Shown: positions 8,881 to 16,840, counted from the first letter of the stretch. The stretch: DNA of 36,583 nucleotides from Falseniella ignava CCUG 37419 (GCF_000301055.1 NZ_JH932301.1:383259-419841), one strand, 5' to 3'. A program made the numbers and translations. The notes: generated by a model from the letters alone, not told the origin.

Positions 8881-9090
8881 ATGAGGATTATTTTATTTAG
8901 AGATATCCAATGGCTACTTTCAAATGCGATAAATAATATAAATCAGAATGCAAAGGCAACTAATACAACGGGAGTAATTTACAAGAATGAAATTGAATCG
9001 ATGAATAGACAGATAGAAAAATTATCAAGAGAAATATGGCAGATCCATTCCCTACTTCTTAATAAATCAAAAGAAAGTTCTGGTGATTAG
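8881..9090 (+). pseudogene. MobC-like relaxosome protein, C-terminal remnant
   Basis: The frame from about 8905 encodes IQWLLSNAINNINQNAKATN followed by TTGVIYKNEIESM, the NxxNQxAKxxN..G pattern of MobC-family mobilisation proteins, which help the relaxase nick oriT. The N-terminal half is missing: the frame starts just after the terminator at 8841-8869 with a few unrelated residues. A second, independently damaged copy lies at 15190-15468. The stop is one base from the ATG of the relaxase remnant, the expected order and coupling for a mobilisation operon. Confidence 0.65.
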
Positions 9091-9091
9091 T

Positions 9092-9300
9092 ATGGCAATT
9101 ACGAAAATACATCCTATAAAATCAACTCTAAATTTGGCAATAGATTATATAACTAAGAGTGAAAAAACTGATAAAAAATTTTAGTATCTTCATTTAAATG
9201 TCATCCATCTACTGCACATATTTAATTTATGAAAACTGGAGAAGATAATGATACTAAAGGTATCGTTCTGTCAAGGAATCTAATACAATCTTTTATTTTC
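9092..9300 (+). pseudogene. Relaxase (MobP/VirD2-like) N-terminal remnant, frameshifted
   Basis: The ATG at 9092 opens MAITKIHPIKSTLNLAIDYI, the typical start of Tn5252-type relaxases of Firmicutes mobile elements. After about 30 codons the frame hits a stop. The homologous protein resumes in another frame (VSSFKCHPSTAHI, stop, FMKTGEDNDTKGIVLSRNL) and then ends near 9300. It therefore carries a frameshift, an in-frame stop, and loss of the rest of the gene, including the catalytic HUH histidines. It follows the MobC remnant directly. Confidence 0.65.
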
Positions 9301-9321
9301 GGGAAGTTTGGTGATATAGAA

Positions 9322-9354
9322 AAGGCTGTGAGTTTAATGCTCACAGCCTTTTTC
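9322..9354. terminator. Bidirectional terminator after the ABC permease
   Basis: AAGGCTGTGAG / CTCACAGCCTT, an 11-bp perfect stem with a 7-base loop, with T runs on both strands. It ends the minus-strand ABC operon and insulates it from the mobilisation remnants. Confidence 0.8.
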
Positions 9355-11850
9355 TTATATACTCTTGAAAGTATTATCTGAGTTTTCGTTTATTGTTTTA
9401 AGACCACTTTTTATTGCAAGTAAGACACCTGCAATTATAAAGACAAATACTAATAATATAGGAGTATAATTCATATTTATTAGCAGTTCTTTTATTCCAA
9501 AGCCTAATTCATAGTTACTCCTATAGGCTCTTAATACAATGCCTATAGAAAACATAAAGATATATGCTAAGAAAATATTTTTAAATAATATTTTTACTTC
9601 AGCAAATACCATCTTTTCCACTTGTTTTTCTGTCATTCCAGTAGTTGATAGAAGTTTAAAATCATTGGCTCTCGCTTTAAGGTTGCCTTTAAAACTATTA
9701 TAGGCATTGGAAAGAGCAATGGTTATAAGAATAATTTGGATGCCAAGATTTAATAGTTTTTCATTTCTCATTTGTTCTTTATTCATAGCAGCTTTTATAA
9801 TTTCTGTAGAAGTGCCATGATCTGATTTTGGAACATAGGTCAAAATCACTTTTTCGGCATCTTCAAATACTTTTTCTTTATTTTTATCGGCTTTGATTTT
9901 TACAAAATAATAATATACAGGATTAGCTTCATCTATTCCGTACTCATCTATAAAATTTCTTAGACTACTTTCACTTGTGTAAATAGCTATTTCATTTGAC
10001 TTATATGCCTCTAATCCATAAGGCATCTCTTCTATAGATTCGTCAATTCTTATTTTCATAGCCTTTGCCTTTTCATTATATTTTAAAGTAATATCTCCAG
10101 ATTCCTTATCAGAAATTTTTATATAATCTCTAAAGGTGTAAGGCGTACTATTATCTTTAGATACTTTGTTCACTAAAACATAAGTCGCATTTGTAATATT
10201 ATTTACTTCTAAAAGGTTTTTAAAATCTTTTTCTGTTAGTGCATAGATACTAGCATAAAGTTTATCACTGGATTTTTTACCACTATCTAGAGAATTTTTT
10301 AAATCTTTAGAAATAAAGTCCTCATTTTCACCAGCATAAAACTTTGTATCTACTCTTTGATAGATGTGTAATTGTTCTATACCTTTAACTTTTTCCATAT
10401 CATTCACAAAATTTTTATTCAAAAAGTCATCTGTATAAATACTAGAGTTAAAATTGTACGGACTTTTATATGAATTATATTTTTCATTTAAAGTTCTATA
10501 TGACTGGCTAACTAAAACTGTTGTCAATACAAAGGCTGATAGAGCCATAGATATAACAATAATTCGATAGGTTGAACGATAGGACCTGTAATAATCTTTT
10601 GCTAAAGTCTTTTCTATAGGTCCATTTATTTTTGACTTACCAAACTTAATGTTTTTTTCTGTAATGCCATTTAATCCCTCAATAACCTTTATCTTTGAGC
10701 TTTTCTTTGCAGGAATCAATGCTGAAAAATAAACCATTAATAAGGATAACAGAATAATTATTAAAATAGATCCAATACTTGGTATTACTAAATTAAAGTC
10801 TGGAGATTTTAGACTTTCTCCTAAAATATTTGACATTTCTTTATAAGAGATAGAATTGTTAAACCACAACAAATATAGGAGCAGATTTGCAAAAGCCCAT
10901 GATAAGACTGTCCCTAAAGCTATTGGCAAGATTGAAAGTTTAATTGCCTTCTTTCGAATCATTTGCCTAACTTGCTTTTTAGTCATCCCAGTACTTTTTA
11001 AAAGAGCAATTTCCTTTAAATCTCTATTATTCCATACATTAAAAGCACCATAGATTATAAAGGCAAAAAGTACGCAGAGAAAGAAAGCCATCCCATATTT
11101 TTCTATAGCTAAATTTACAACACTTTTAGGTGGAATAATTCCTTTAGGATAAACCATACTATGCTCTAAAATATCTTTGTTGTAAAAAACTCTTCCAATA
11201 TCTAAGGCTTGTTTCTCATCAATATTCATTTCAGACAAAATTTTTCGAGTCTTTGTATAGGTGTCCCTTATGCTTTTATACCAAATCTGCGCTTCTATTT
11301 CATCATTGTTTTCAAATAGATAATCCTTTTTATTGCTATCTGCTAAACCTATAAGCATAGTATCTTCAAAAGAATATCCATAATCATCGTAAACACCAAC
11401 TATGGTATATGTCTTTTTATTTTCAATAATCTCAGAACCTAAATCATACTCCTTATTTTTTATTAAAAATCTCTCTGGTACTAAAAGTTCATTTGAATTT
11501 TCTGGTTTTCTACCATTTTTGATTTCATATCCGAGAAGACCTGTAGAATCTCCATTTTCATATATAACTGCATTTAAGTCTGTATTAATGATTTTATTAA
11601 AAGATACTTTTTCTATGTCTGTATCATTTTTTAATTTATCATAAAAACTTTCGTCAATTTCAGATATATCTACATGATAATCTCCAATGGTTTTCTTTAC
11701 ATATTCATACTGTTCAGTGTTCATTGAGTCGAAAATAAAAATAACAGTTCCTAGTAAAATTACTGCCAAAAGTATGGAGATTTTAATGGCTAGGGTGTCT
11801 TTTTTATTATTTTTAACAGCTCCACTGGCAAGATCATTAATAATTTTCAT
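9355..11850 (-). CDS. FtsX-type ABC transporter permease (two FtsX domains)
   Basis: A large membrane protein with one N-terminal membrane segment (about residues 22-42), an extracellular domain, three segments of a first FtsX domain (about 255-390), another segment near 430, a second extracellular domain (about 450-690), and a C-terminal FtsX block with three segments. This is the MacB/LolC-like type VII layout, usually used for peptide export, resistance or self-protection rather than bulk import. Of two in-frame ATGs, the one at 11850 has GGGAG 9 bases upstream and is preferred over 11859. It overlaps its ATPase by 14 bases. The substrate cannot be read from sequence. Proximity to a two-component system suggests antimicrobial-peptide response. 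Confidence 0.85.
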   Translation of the reverse strand: MKIINDLASGAVKNNKKDTLAIKISILLAVILLGTVIFIFDSMNTEQYEYVKKTIGDYHVDISEIDESFYDKLKNDTDIEKVSFNKIINTDLNAVIYENGDSTGLLGYEIKNGRKPENSNELLVPERFLIKNKEYDLGSEIIENKKTYTIVGVYDDYGYSFEDTMLIGLADSNKKDYLFENNDEIEAQIWYKSIRDTYTKTRKILSEMNIDEKQALDIGRVFYNKDILEHSMVYPKGIIPPKSVVNLAIEKYGMAFFLCVLFAFIIYGAFNVWNNRDLKEIALLKSTGMTKKQVRQMIRKKAIKLSILPIALGTVLSWAFANLLLYLLWFNNSISYKEMSNILGESLKSPDFNLVIPSIGSILIIILLSLLMVYFSALIPAKKSSKIKVIEGLNGITEKNIKFGKSKINGPIEKTLAKDYYRSYRSTYRIIVISMALSAFVLTTVLVSQSYRTLNEKYNSYKSPYNFNSSIYTDDFLNKNFVNDMEKVKGIEQLHIYQRVDTKFYAGENEDFISKDLKNSLDSGKKSSDKLYASIYALTEKDFKNLLEVNNITNATYVLVNKVSKDNSTPYTFRDYIKISDKESGDITLKYNEKAKAMKIRIDESIEEMPYGLEAYKSNEIAIYTSESSLRNFIDEYGIDEANPVYYYFVKIKADKNKEKVFEDAEKVILTYVPKSDHGTSTEIIKAAMNKEQMRNEKLLNLGIQIILITIALSNAYNSFKGNLKARANDFKLLSTTGMTEKQVEKMVFAEVKILFKNIFLAYIFMFSIGIVLRAYRSNYELGFGIKELLINMNYTPILLVFVFIIAGVLLAIKSGLKTINENSDNTFKSI

Positions 11851-12526
11851 AAGACTCATCTCCCAAGAAACTTAACCTACCATCCACCATCTTATAAACT
11901 TTATCACATGCATTTGCAACCTTTTCATCGTGGGTGATAATCATAATCGTAGAGTTCAATCTCTTATTTACTAGTCTAAAAAGTCCTGTGATTTCTTCAG
12001 AATTTTTTCTATCGAGATTTCCTGTGGGCTCATCTGCTAAGATTATTGCAGGTCTTGTAATCAAACTTCTGGCAATGGCAACTCTTTGTTGCTCGCCACC
12101 TGATAATTGTTTTGGATACCTATCAAGCTTTCCTTCTATTCCTAGTATCGATAAAATTTCCTTTAAATATTCGTCATCTACCTTTTTATTGTCTAACAAA
12201 AGAGGAAGCAAAATATTTTTTCGAACGTTGATGTTTGGAATCAAATTAAAAAATTGATAGACAACGCCTATATTCCTTCTACGAAAGATTGTCATCTCAT
12301 CGTTGTTAAACTTGGTAATATTTTTATCTTGAATAAAAATATCCCCACTTGTTGGTTTATCAACTCCTGCTAATAGATGAAGCAAGGTAGACTTTCCTGA
12401 CCCGCTATCTCCAATAATGGCGACAAGATCTCCTTTCTCCATTTCAAAATTCACATTTGATAGAGCATGTACTTCTACTCCGCTATTGTAAGTTTTTGTT
12501 AAATCTACTGTTTTTACAATATTCAT
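11837..12526 (-). CDS. ABC transporter ATP-binding protein (MacB/LolD type)
   Basis: 229-residue nucleotide-binding subunit that powers the adjacent FtsX permease. It has Walker A GDSGSGKST near residue 39, the signature LSGGEQQRVAIARS, Walker B IILADEPTGNLD with the catalytic Glu, and H-loop ITHDE. LADEPTGNLD is characteristic of the MacB/LolD/BceA class. AAGGAGGAC precedes the ATG. It has its own promoter region with 11-bp direct repeats (12567-12588) and is separated from the histidine kinase gene by a terminator, so it is a separate transcription unit likely controlled by the neighbouring response regulator. Confidence 0.92.
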   Translation of the reverse strand: MNIVKTVDLTKTYNSGVEVHALSNVNFEMEKGDLVAIIGDSGSGKSTLLHLLAGVDKPTSGDIFIQDKNITKFNNDEMTIFRRRNIGVVYQFFNLIPNINVRKNILLPLLLDNKKVDDEYLKEILSILGIEGKLDRYPKQLSGGEQQRVAIARSLITRPAIILADEPTGNLDRKNSEEITGLFRLVNKRLNSTIMIITHDEKVANACDKVYKMVDGRLSFLGDESYENY

Positions 12527-12554
12527 ATTTAGTCCTCCTTATCTTTCTTAGATG

Positions 12555-12588
12555 ATATTAGACTTAAGTGACTGGAAAGTGACTAGAA
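12555..12588 (-). promoter_or_regulatory. Regulated promoter with 11-bp direct repeats
   Basis: On the plus strand AGTGACTGGAA (12567-12577) and AGTGACTAGAA (12578-12588) form a direct repeat with an 11-base period, one helical turn. On the minus strand TAATAT (12560-12555) is a possible -10 and the repeats cover the place of the -35, which has no good consensus. This is the usual look of an OmpR-family activator site. Confidence 0.5.
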
Positions 12589-12616
12589 AAAAAGACTGTG
12601 CTTTATTTACACAGCC
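12587..12616 (-). terminator. Terminator of the two-component operon
   Basis: On the minus strand GGCTGTG, a 9-base loop, CACAGTC and then seven T. It lies right after the histidine kinase stop and separates that operon from the ABC operon. Confidence 0.75.
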
Positions 12617-12625
12617 ATAATTAAA

Positions 12626-13603
12626 TCAGTTATAAAATCTTAACTCGAAGGCATTTGATTTTTTTCCCTTATGATATAAAAGCGCTCCATTTTGCCTTTC
12701 CATGACAGATTTTGCCATAGGAAGTCCAATTCCATAACCTTTTGAATTTGGATCCATCTTGTAAAAACGTTTAAAAACTTTTTCTAACATTTCACGATCC
12801 AAACCTTTAGAAAAATCTTTCACAAAAATACTTTTATATAGATTTGTTCCTTTAAGTTGAATTTCTATCTGTCTATCTTCTGTAGCTTCTAGACCATTCT
12901 TCATAACATTGAAAAGTGCCTCATAAGTCCATTTCTTATCGCATATAAGATTAAAATCATCTCCATAAAGTGGAATTTCAACATTATCATTAATAAAATA
13001 ATCTTTTAGGTTTTGTATGATATCTTCAATTAATCCTCGAGCAGATATCCTGTCTTTTGCCATTTCTATTGTGCCAGAATCAAGGGCTGCAAGTTTTAAT
13101 AAAATATCAGATAGATTGTAAAGTCTAAGAAGATTGTCCCTAAGTCTAGATATATACTCTTTTGCCGATTCATCTTCTTCATCTTCTAATAAGTCAAGTA
13201 ATAATAGAGATCCGGTTAATGGAGTTTTTATTTGATGAGCAATATCTTCTGTATATTCCCTTAGAATTACTTTATTTTTCTCAGCATTTTCAGCTATTCT
13301 CTTGTTTTCTATAATAATTTTAATAATCTCATCTCTAAGTTTGCCAAATTCATCGTCTATAATTTCATAATTATCTGAGTCAATATCAAGTGAATGGAGG
13401 AGGCTAAATATATTATTAATCTTATCCTCAAGAGCTTTCTCTTTTTTCTTTTCAATTTTTGAAATAATTATAAACAGAATTATATTTATAAGTAAAAAAC
13501 CAAAAAGTGTTAGAATATCAAATCTTGGATTGAGATAAATTACAAGCAAAGACATTATCAAATTTAAAATTAAGACAAGTAAAATATTTTTGTTTTTATT
13601 CAT
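12626..13603 (-). CDS. Intramembrane-sensing histidine kinase
   Basis: 325 residues. Two membrane segments (about 6-24 and 30-48) are joined by only a few residues, so there is no extracellular sensor domain, as in BceS-like kinases that sense through their ABC transporter. The H-box is EDIAHQIKTPLTG with His123. The N-box FNVMKNGLEA and the G2 box GYGIGLPMAKS are clear, whereas the G1 region reads DFSKG rather than DxGxG. It overlaps the response-regulator gene by 8 bases and ends at a terminator. The ABC genes next door are the likely targets and possibly the signal source. Confidence 0.88.
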   Translation of the reverse strand: MNKNKNILLVLILNLIMSLLVIYLNPRFDILTLFGFLLINIILFIIISKIEKKKEKALEDKINNIFSLLHSLDIDSDNYEIIDDEFGKLRDEIIKIIIENKRIAENAEKNKVILREYTEDIAHQIKTPLTGSLLLLDLLEDEEDESAKEYISRLRDNLLRLYNLSDILLKLAALDSGTIEMAKDRISARGLIEDIIQNLKDYFINDNVEIPLYGDDFNLICDKKWTYEALFNVMKNGLEATEDRQIEIQLKGTNLYKSIFVKDFSKGLDREMLEKVFKRFYKMDPNSKGYGIGLPMAKSVMERQNGALLYHKGKKSNAFELRFYN

Positions 13604-14255
13604 TGTCCCACCTGTATCCTATTCCCCTAACTGTTTTTATATGCTCTCCATATTCGCCAAGTTTATTTCGAAGCCTTTTTACAGTTACTGTTAAGGTATT
13701 GTCGTTTACTTCATAAAAATCATAACCCCAAACATAATCTAAAATTCGTTCCCTTAATAGATTTATTTTTTGGTTTTCTAAGAGCATTTCCAATATAGCA
13801 AACTCTTTTAAGTTAAGATCTAAATCTTTTCCATCTATCGAAGCTTGTTTTGATATAAGATCTAGAGATAAATTTTCAAAAGTCAGCTCATTCACTTTTT
13901 TAATTTTCCTACTAAAAACATTGTCCATTCTCGCCTTTAGGACAGGAAGAGAAAAAGGTTTTGTAATATAGTCATCTGCTCCTTGAGAAAGACCTTTTAT
14001 TACATACTCATCTTCGTCTTTTACAGTAATCATTATTACAGGAAGGTCAGAAAATTCCCTCAGCCACTTTAAAAAATTAAAGCCTGACCCATCTGGGAGA
14101 TTAGCATCAAGTAGAATTAAATCAAAATCATTAAAATTAAGATTTTCTGTCTGAGAAAGATTGTTATAAATAATTGTTTCAATATTATGTTTGTTTAGGT
14201 AAGTTTTAACAGCAAAAGCAATTGTGCTGTCATCTTCAATCATTAGTATTTTCAA
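13596..14255 (-). CDS. OmpR-family response regulator
   Basis: The receiver domain begins MKILMIEDDST, with phospho-acceptor Asp50 in LILLDANLPDG and the conserved Lys in ITKPFS. The C-terminal half is a winged helix with NTLTVTVKRLRNKLGE and GIGYRW. Longer frames open as far as 14312, but the receiver fold begins at a TTG (14255) with GGAG 7 bases before it, so the product is taken as 219 residues. The start lies inside the end of an upstream Xre-like gene, so translation may be coupled. It probably binds the 11-bp repeats ahead of the ABC operon. Confidence 0.88.
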   Translation of the reverse strand: MKILMIEDDSTIAFAVKTYLNKHNIETIIYNNLSQTENLNFNDFDLILLDANLPDGSGFNFLKWLREFSDLPVIMITVKDEDEYVIKGLSQGADDYITKPFSLPVLKARMDNVFSRKIKKVNELTFENLSLDLISKQASIDGKDLDLNLKEFAILEMLLENQKINLLRERILDYVWGYDFYEVNDNTLTVTVKRLRNKLGEYGEHIKTVRGIGYRWDNE

Positions 14256-14435
14256 TTCTATACTCCAATATATCCGATATATCACATTTAAAATACTTAC
14301 AAATTCTACCAAGTATTTCCATACTCACATTCTCATCTCGTCCCATTTTAGCTATGGTATGAGGAGTTGTTTGTATGGCTTTTTGTAAGTCTAGTTTATT
14401 AATTTTTTCCATAATTTATCATAGGAAAATCCCAT
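14236..14435 (-). pseudogene. Xre-family regulator, frameshifted
   Basis: The ATG at 14435, with GAGGTGA just upstream, reads MGFSYDKLWKKLIN and then stops. The homologous protein continues in another frame as KLDLQKAIQTTPHTIAKMGR followed by DENVSMEILGRICKYFKCDI and SDILEY. This matches the ~70-residue YozG-like Cro/CI regulators, with a few residues lost at the frameshift. An internal ATG (14411) could still make a 58-residue protein lacking helix 1. It overlaps the response regulator start by 20 bases and resembles the intact Xre gene at 15541-15756. Confidence 0.6.
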
Positions 14436-14478
14436 AACTCACCTCAAATTAATCTTCTACTTTGTACAGTATTTCTAT

Positions 14479-14495
14479 AATATTATACCATGTTT
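14479..14495 (-). promoter_or_regulatory. Extended -10 promoter of the Xre/two-component operon
   Basis: Minus-strand TGGTATAAT, with TATAAT at 14487-14482. No convincing -35 at 17 bases. It lies about 47 bases upstream of the broken xre start. Confidence 0.45.
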
Positions 14496-14555
14496 ATAAG
14501 TGATTTAATCTAATTACATTAAATAAGTCGATTCTTATAATACATTATATTCTCC

Positions 14556-14578
14556 GGTACTGGGACTGGGACGGGACT
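14556..14578 (+). repeat. GGGAC direct repeats near the element A right end
   Basis: The run GGTACT-GGGACT-GGGACGGGACT is an iterated motif. Related GGTACT boxes occur at 14616, 8763 and 8774, and GGGATTAAAATGGGAAC at 15061-15077. Position near the element ends suggests integrase arm-type sites. The function is inferred. Confidence 0.35.
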
Positions 14579-14682
14579 AAAATTGGAAAATGTCCTATAA
14601 TTAGATGGATTTAGTGGTACTACAAAAAAATAGAATTCAGTATTTTGAATAGTTTGAGATAAATCGTACGTTTGGAAAAGAA

Positions 14683-14694
14683 GAATGGGAGTAG
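14683..14694 (+). other. att-like core 3
   Basis: GAATGGGAGTAG, one base different from the guaA 3' end, and followed by GGAGTA exactly as after guaA. It stands at the right end of element A although no guaA coding sequence precedes it. Confidence 0.6.
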
Positions 14695-14989
14695 GGAGTA
14701 TGCCCCAGAGATTTTAAGACGAAGTCGAAGAAAGAGCTGTTGGGACTACCCCGGCAAGGTTATCCCGTGAATGAGGAACTGATGTGACGAAATGAGTGGC
14801 TGATAACTACTGCCAGAATCCTAGAAGTCAGTATTAAGTAAATTAAAGTGCGGAGGCGGAGGTTAATTTATTTCTACGTCCGTCCAACGATTGCCAAGCC
14901 GTAAGGCAAAAGCAGAGTTATTGACGGCCCATCTGCGTATCAAGAACAAGCAATGAGACGAAAAGGAGCATTGCGCGGCTTGATGAGAA

Positions 14990-15001
14990 GAATGGGAATA
15001 A
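14990..15001 (+). other. att-like core 4
   Basis: GAATGGGAATAA, identical to core 2 and at the same place relative to the structured unit. Sequence downstream differs from that after core 2. Confidence 0.45.
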
Positions 15002-15138
15002 TCGCAAAAAATCAAAAACCTTGTAAAATCAATAGTTACAGAAGATTAAAAACTGTAACTGGGATTAAAATGGGAACATTTTTTAAAAAGAATAAATTGA
15101 ATAATAGTTCCAAGTGGTTTACATTTGGATAAAAAATT

Positions 15139-15168
15139 AGGTCATAACTTAAGTGTTATGGTCTTTTT
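15139..15168 (+). terminator. Terminator of the structured unit (copy 3)
   Basis: AGGTCATAAC pairs with GTTATGGTCT (two G-U pairs) around a 6-base loop, followed by a T run. Same position as 8841-8869 with a different stem sequence. Confidence 0.75.
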
Positions 15169-15189
15169 TATTTTATAGGTTGTACAATT

Positions 15190-15468
15190 AAGAGTAACAT
15201 CCAGTATGAAATAGATTTAACAGATGAAGAAAAAATTATGTTGTAGACCAAGAACCATTTAAAGATCTCCAATGGTCACTTTCAAATGCAACAAATAATA
15301 TAAACCAGATCGCAAAAGCTACTAATACAACTGGTGTTATTTATAAAAATGAAAATGACAATATGAGAGAAAAAATAAAAAAATTGGCAAAAGAAATATT
15401 GGATATACATTCCCTGTTATTAAGAAAACTAAATAGAATTTATCCAAAACAAATCTTAGACCTGTAAG
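15190..15468 (+). pseudogene. MobC-like relaxosome protein remnant 2
   Basis: The frame ending at 15468 reads EPFKDLQWSLSNATNNINQI followed by AKATNTTGVIYKNENDNM, clearly related to the remnant at 8881-9090. A piece before it, in another frame, reads NIQYEIDLTDEEKIML and then stops, as expected of the MobC N-terminal part. The gene has thus lost its middle and shifted frame. Unlike the first copy, no relaxase start follows. An Xre gene comes next. Confidence 0.6.
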
Positions 15469-15540
15469 AAGTTTTTTAAAATATGATATAATATATTCAA
15501 ATGAAATGCCGATTTTTAAAATCACAAGGGAGAGAAATTT

Positions 15541-15756
15541 ATGCAAAAATTTGGCAAAATTATTTTTAAAATAGACCAAGTTTTAGAAGAGAAAAATATA
15601 AGCAAAAATAAATTGGAAAAAGAAGCAAATCTTCAAAGGACGCAACTTAATTCTTATTGTAATAACAAAGTGAAAAGAATTGACTTAGAAACTATAGCAA
15701 AGATTTGCTATGTTCTTGAGTGTAAGGTTGAAGATATTATGGACTATGTGAGGTAA
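15541..15756 (+). CDS. Xre-family (Cro/CI) transcriptional regulator
   Basis: 71-residue DNA-binding protein. Helices KIIFKIDQVLEEKNISKNKL, EKEANLQRTQLNSYCNN and IDLETIAKICYVLECKVEDI form an HTH of the small YozG-like type. GGGAGAG lies 7 bases before the ATG, and TGATATAAT at 15484-15492 is an extended -10. It overlaps nothing, and is followed after 4 bases by a GTG that opens a decayed frame. It is intact, unlike its relative at 14236-14435. The operator is unknown. Confidence 0.75.
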   Translation: MQKFGKIIFKIDQVLEEKNISKNKLEKEANLQRTQLNSYCNNKVKRIDLETIAKICYVLECKVEDIMDYVR

Positions 15757-15760
15757 TTAA

Positions 15761-16018
15761 GTGAATAGATACGAAATAATTCAAAAAATAGGTGACATGT
15801 ATCAGATTGGCAATACTGAATCATGAGAATTTAGTTATGTTCAAGTACTTGGAACTGTTGGGAAAAATATAAAAGATTACCAATAAGGAGACACAGATAC
15901 AAACCATCAATACTTAGATAAAAGATTTGAAAATGATAAATTAGTTATATAAGTCGAAACAACAAAAGGATGGAATGATTTAGAAAAATATTACAATAAA
16001 AAACAAGGGAGAGATAAG
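15761..16018 (+). pseudogene. Decayed ORF, possibly a DNA-modification enzyme start
   Basis: From a GTG one frame reads NRYEIIQKIGDMYQIGNTES, stop, EFSYVQVLGTVGKNIKDYQ, stop, GDTDTNHQYLDKRFENDKLVI, stop, [19 protein letters not shown]. Three stops interrupt an otherwise protein-like frame. The wording recalls the N-terminal part of restriction-modification or nuclease-like proteins that begin with a short VETK nuclease-like strand, but I do not recognise the family firmly. It follows the Xre gene by 4 bases, as a coupled gene would, and ends at the GNAT gene. Confidence 0.35.
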
Positions 16019-16019
16019 T

Positions 16020-16565
16020 ATGAAATATACACCAGTGAATTTTGAAATGAAAGATGGTAGGATTTGCGAAATTAGAGAAATTCAAGTAAAAGATGCTGCA
16101 GAGACTATTGAATATTTGAAAACTGTTATGGGAGAATCTAACTTTTTATACTATTATCCAGAAGAAATAACTCTGACTGTTGAACAGGAAGAGAAGATGA
16201 TAAAAAATTTTAATGAATCTGAGGACATTCTTATGATTATTGCAGAGGTTGATGGAAGAATGATTGCAAATGCTCAGATTTCAAGATTTAAAAAAATGAA
16301 AATGCGTCATCGAGGAAATGTCGCTGTTACAGTGCTGAAGGAATTTTGGAACTTAGGAATAGGAAGGAAGATGCTTCTTTGTCTTGAAAACTATGCTAAG
16401 GAATGTGGACTTACCCAAATTGAACTGGATCATTTCTCAGGTAATAAAAGAGGTCAGATTCTTTATGAGAAACTAGGATTCGTCAAAGTGGGGGAAATGC
16501 CAGATGCATTTATTTTGAAAGATGGAACACGATACAATAATATAACAATGGTAAAAAGTATCTAA
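16020..16565 (+). CDS. GNAT-family N-acetyltransferase
   Basis: 181 residues. It is an acetyl-CoA-dependent acetyltransferase of unknown acceptor. The acetyl-CoA loop is [20 protein letters not shown] (V/I-x-x-x-x-R/Q-x-x-G-x-G/A form), with the following helix-strand [20 protein letters not shown] and the [13 protein letters not shown] end that typify GNAT. GGGAGAG precedes the ATG. Complete and AT-rich, it is one of the few intact cargo genes in this stretch. RimI/RimJ-like protein acetylation or detoxification are both possible. Confidence 0.8.
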   Translation: MKYTPVNFEMKDGRICEIREIQVKDAAETIEYLKTVMGESNFLYYYPEEITLTVEQEEKMIKNFNESEDILMIIAEVDGRMIANAQISRFKKMKMRHRGNVAVTVLKEFWNLGIGRKMLLCLENYAKECGLTQIELDHFSGNKRGQILYEKLGFVKVGEMPDAFILKDGTRYNNITMVKSI

Positions 16566-16840
16566 ATAAAATTTATAAAGTATAAATTTTCAGTTAATGC
16601 GATTAACAATCCGACTGAATAGATAGAAAATATAGTGTCTGCAAGCATTAATAATATTATAGGATTTTTCTTGATGCTTTTGTATCATAATAGTGATAGA
16701 GACAAATAGTTGTGTAAATATGAAGTATTACAGCTTCTAGCAAGTTTACAACTCGAAAAATCAATAGTAGGTATGCTGCCTAGAGTAATGATTATATAAT
16801 AACTATTGTAAAGAATACATCAGTATAAGGAGGGGGTAAA

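Larger units (their letters stand above)
8691..14694. mobile_element. Remnant integrative mobilizable element A
   Basis: A ~6-kb block between att-like cores 2 and 3. It begins with degraded MobC and relaxase genes and carries an ABC transporter, a two-component system and a broken Xre regulator as cargo. It is AT-rich compared with guaA. No integrase gene is present, so it could not move by itself. The limits are inferred from the cores and from the restart of the structured unit at 14695. Element biology of this sort at guaA is known in streptococci and relatives. Confidence 0.5.
14695..15168 (+). ncRNA. Candidate structured RNA, second full copy
   Basis: Nearly identical to 8395-8705 for the first ~310 bases. 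Differences include AGGCC to ATGCC, CAGC to CAGA, GTGGG to TTGGG, CCGCG to CCGTG and GCTAAG to GCCAAG, plus a one-base deletion. Long hairpins B, C and D and the GNRA hairpin are kept; hairpin A loses a pair. It then diverges (15008-15090), rejoins at a conserved tail, and ends in a terminator with a different stem sequence. As in the other copy, a MobC remnant follows. No open frame spans it. Confidence 0.45.
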
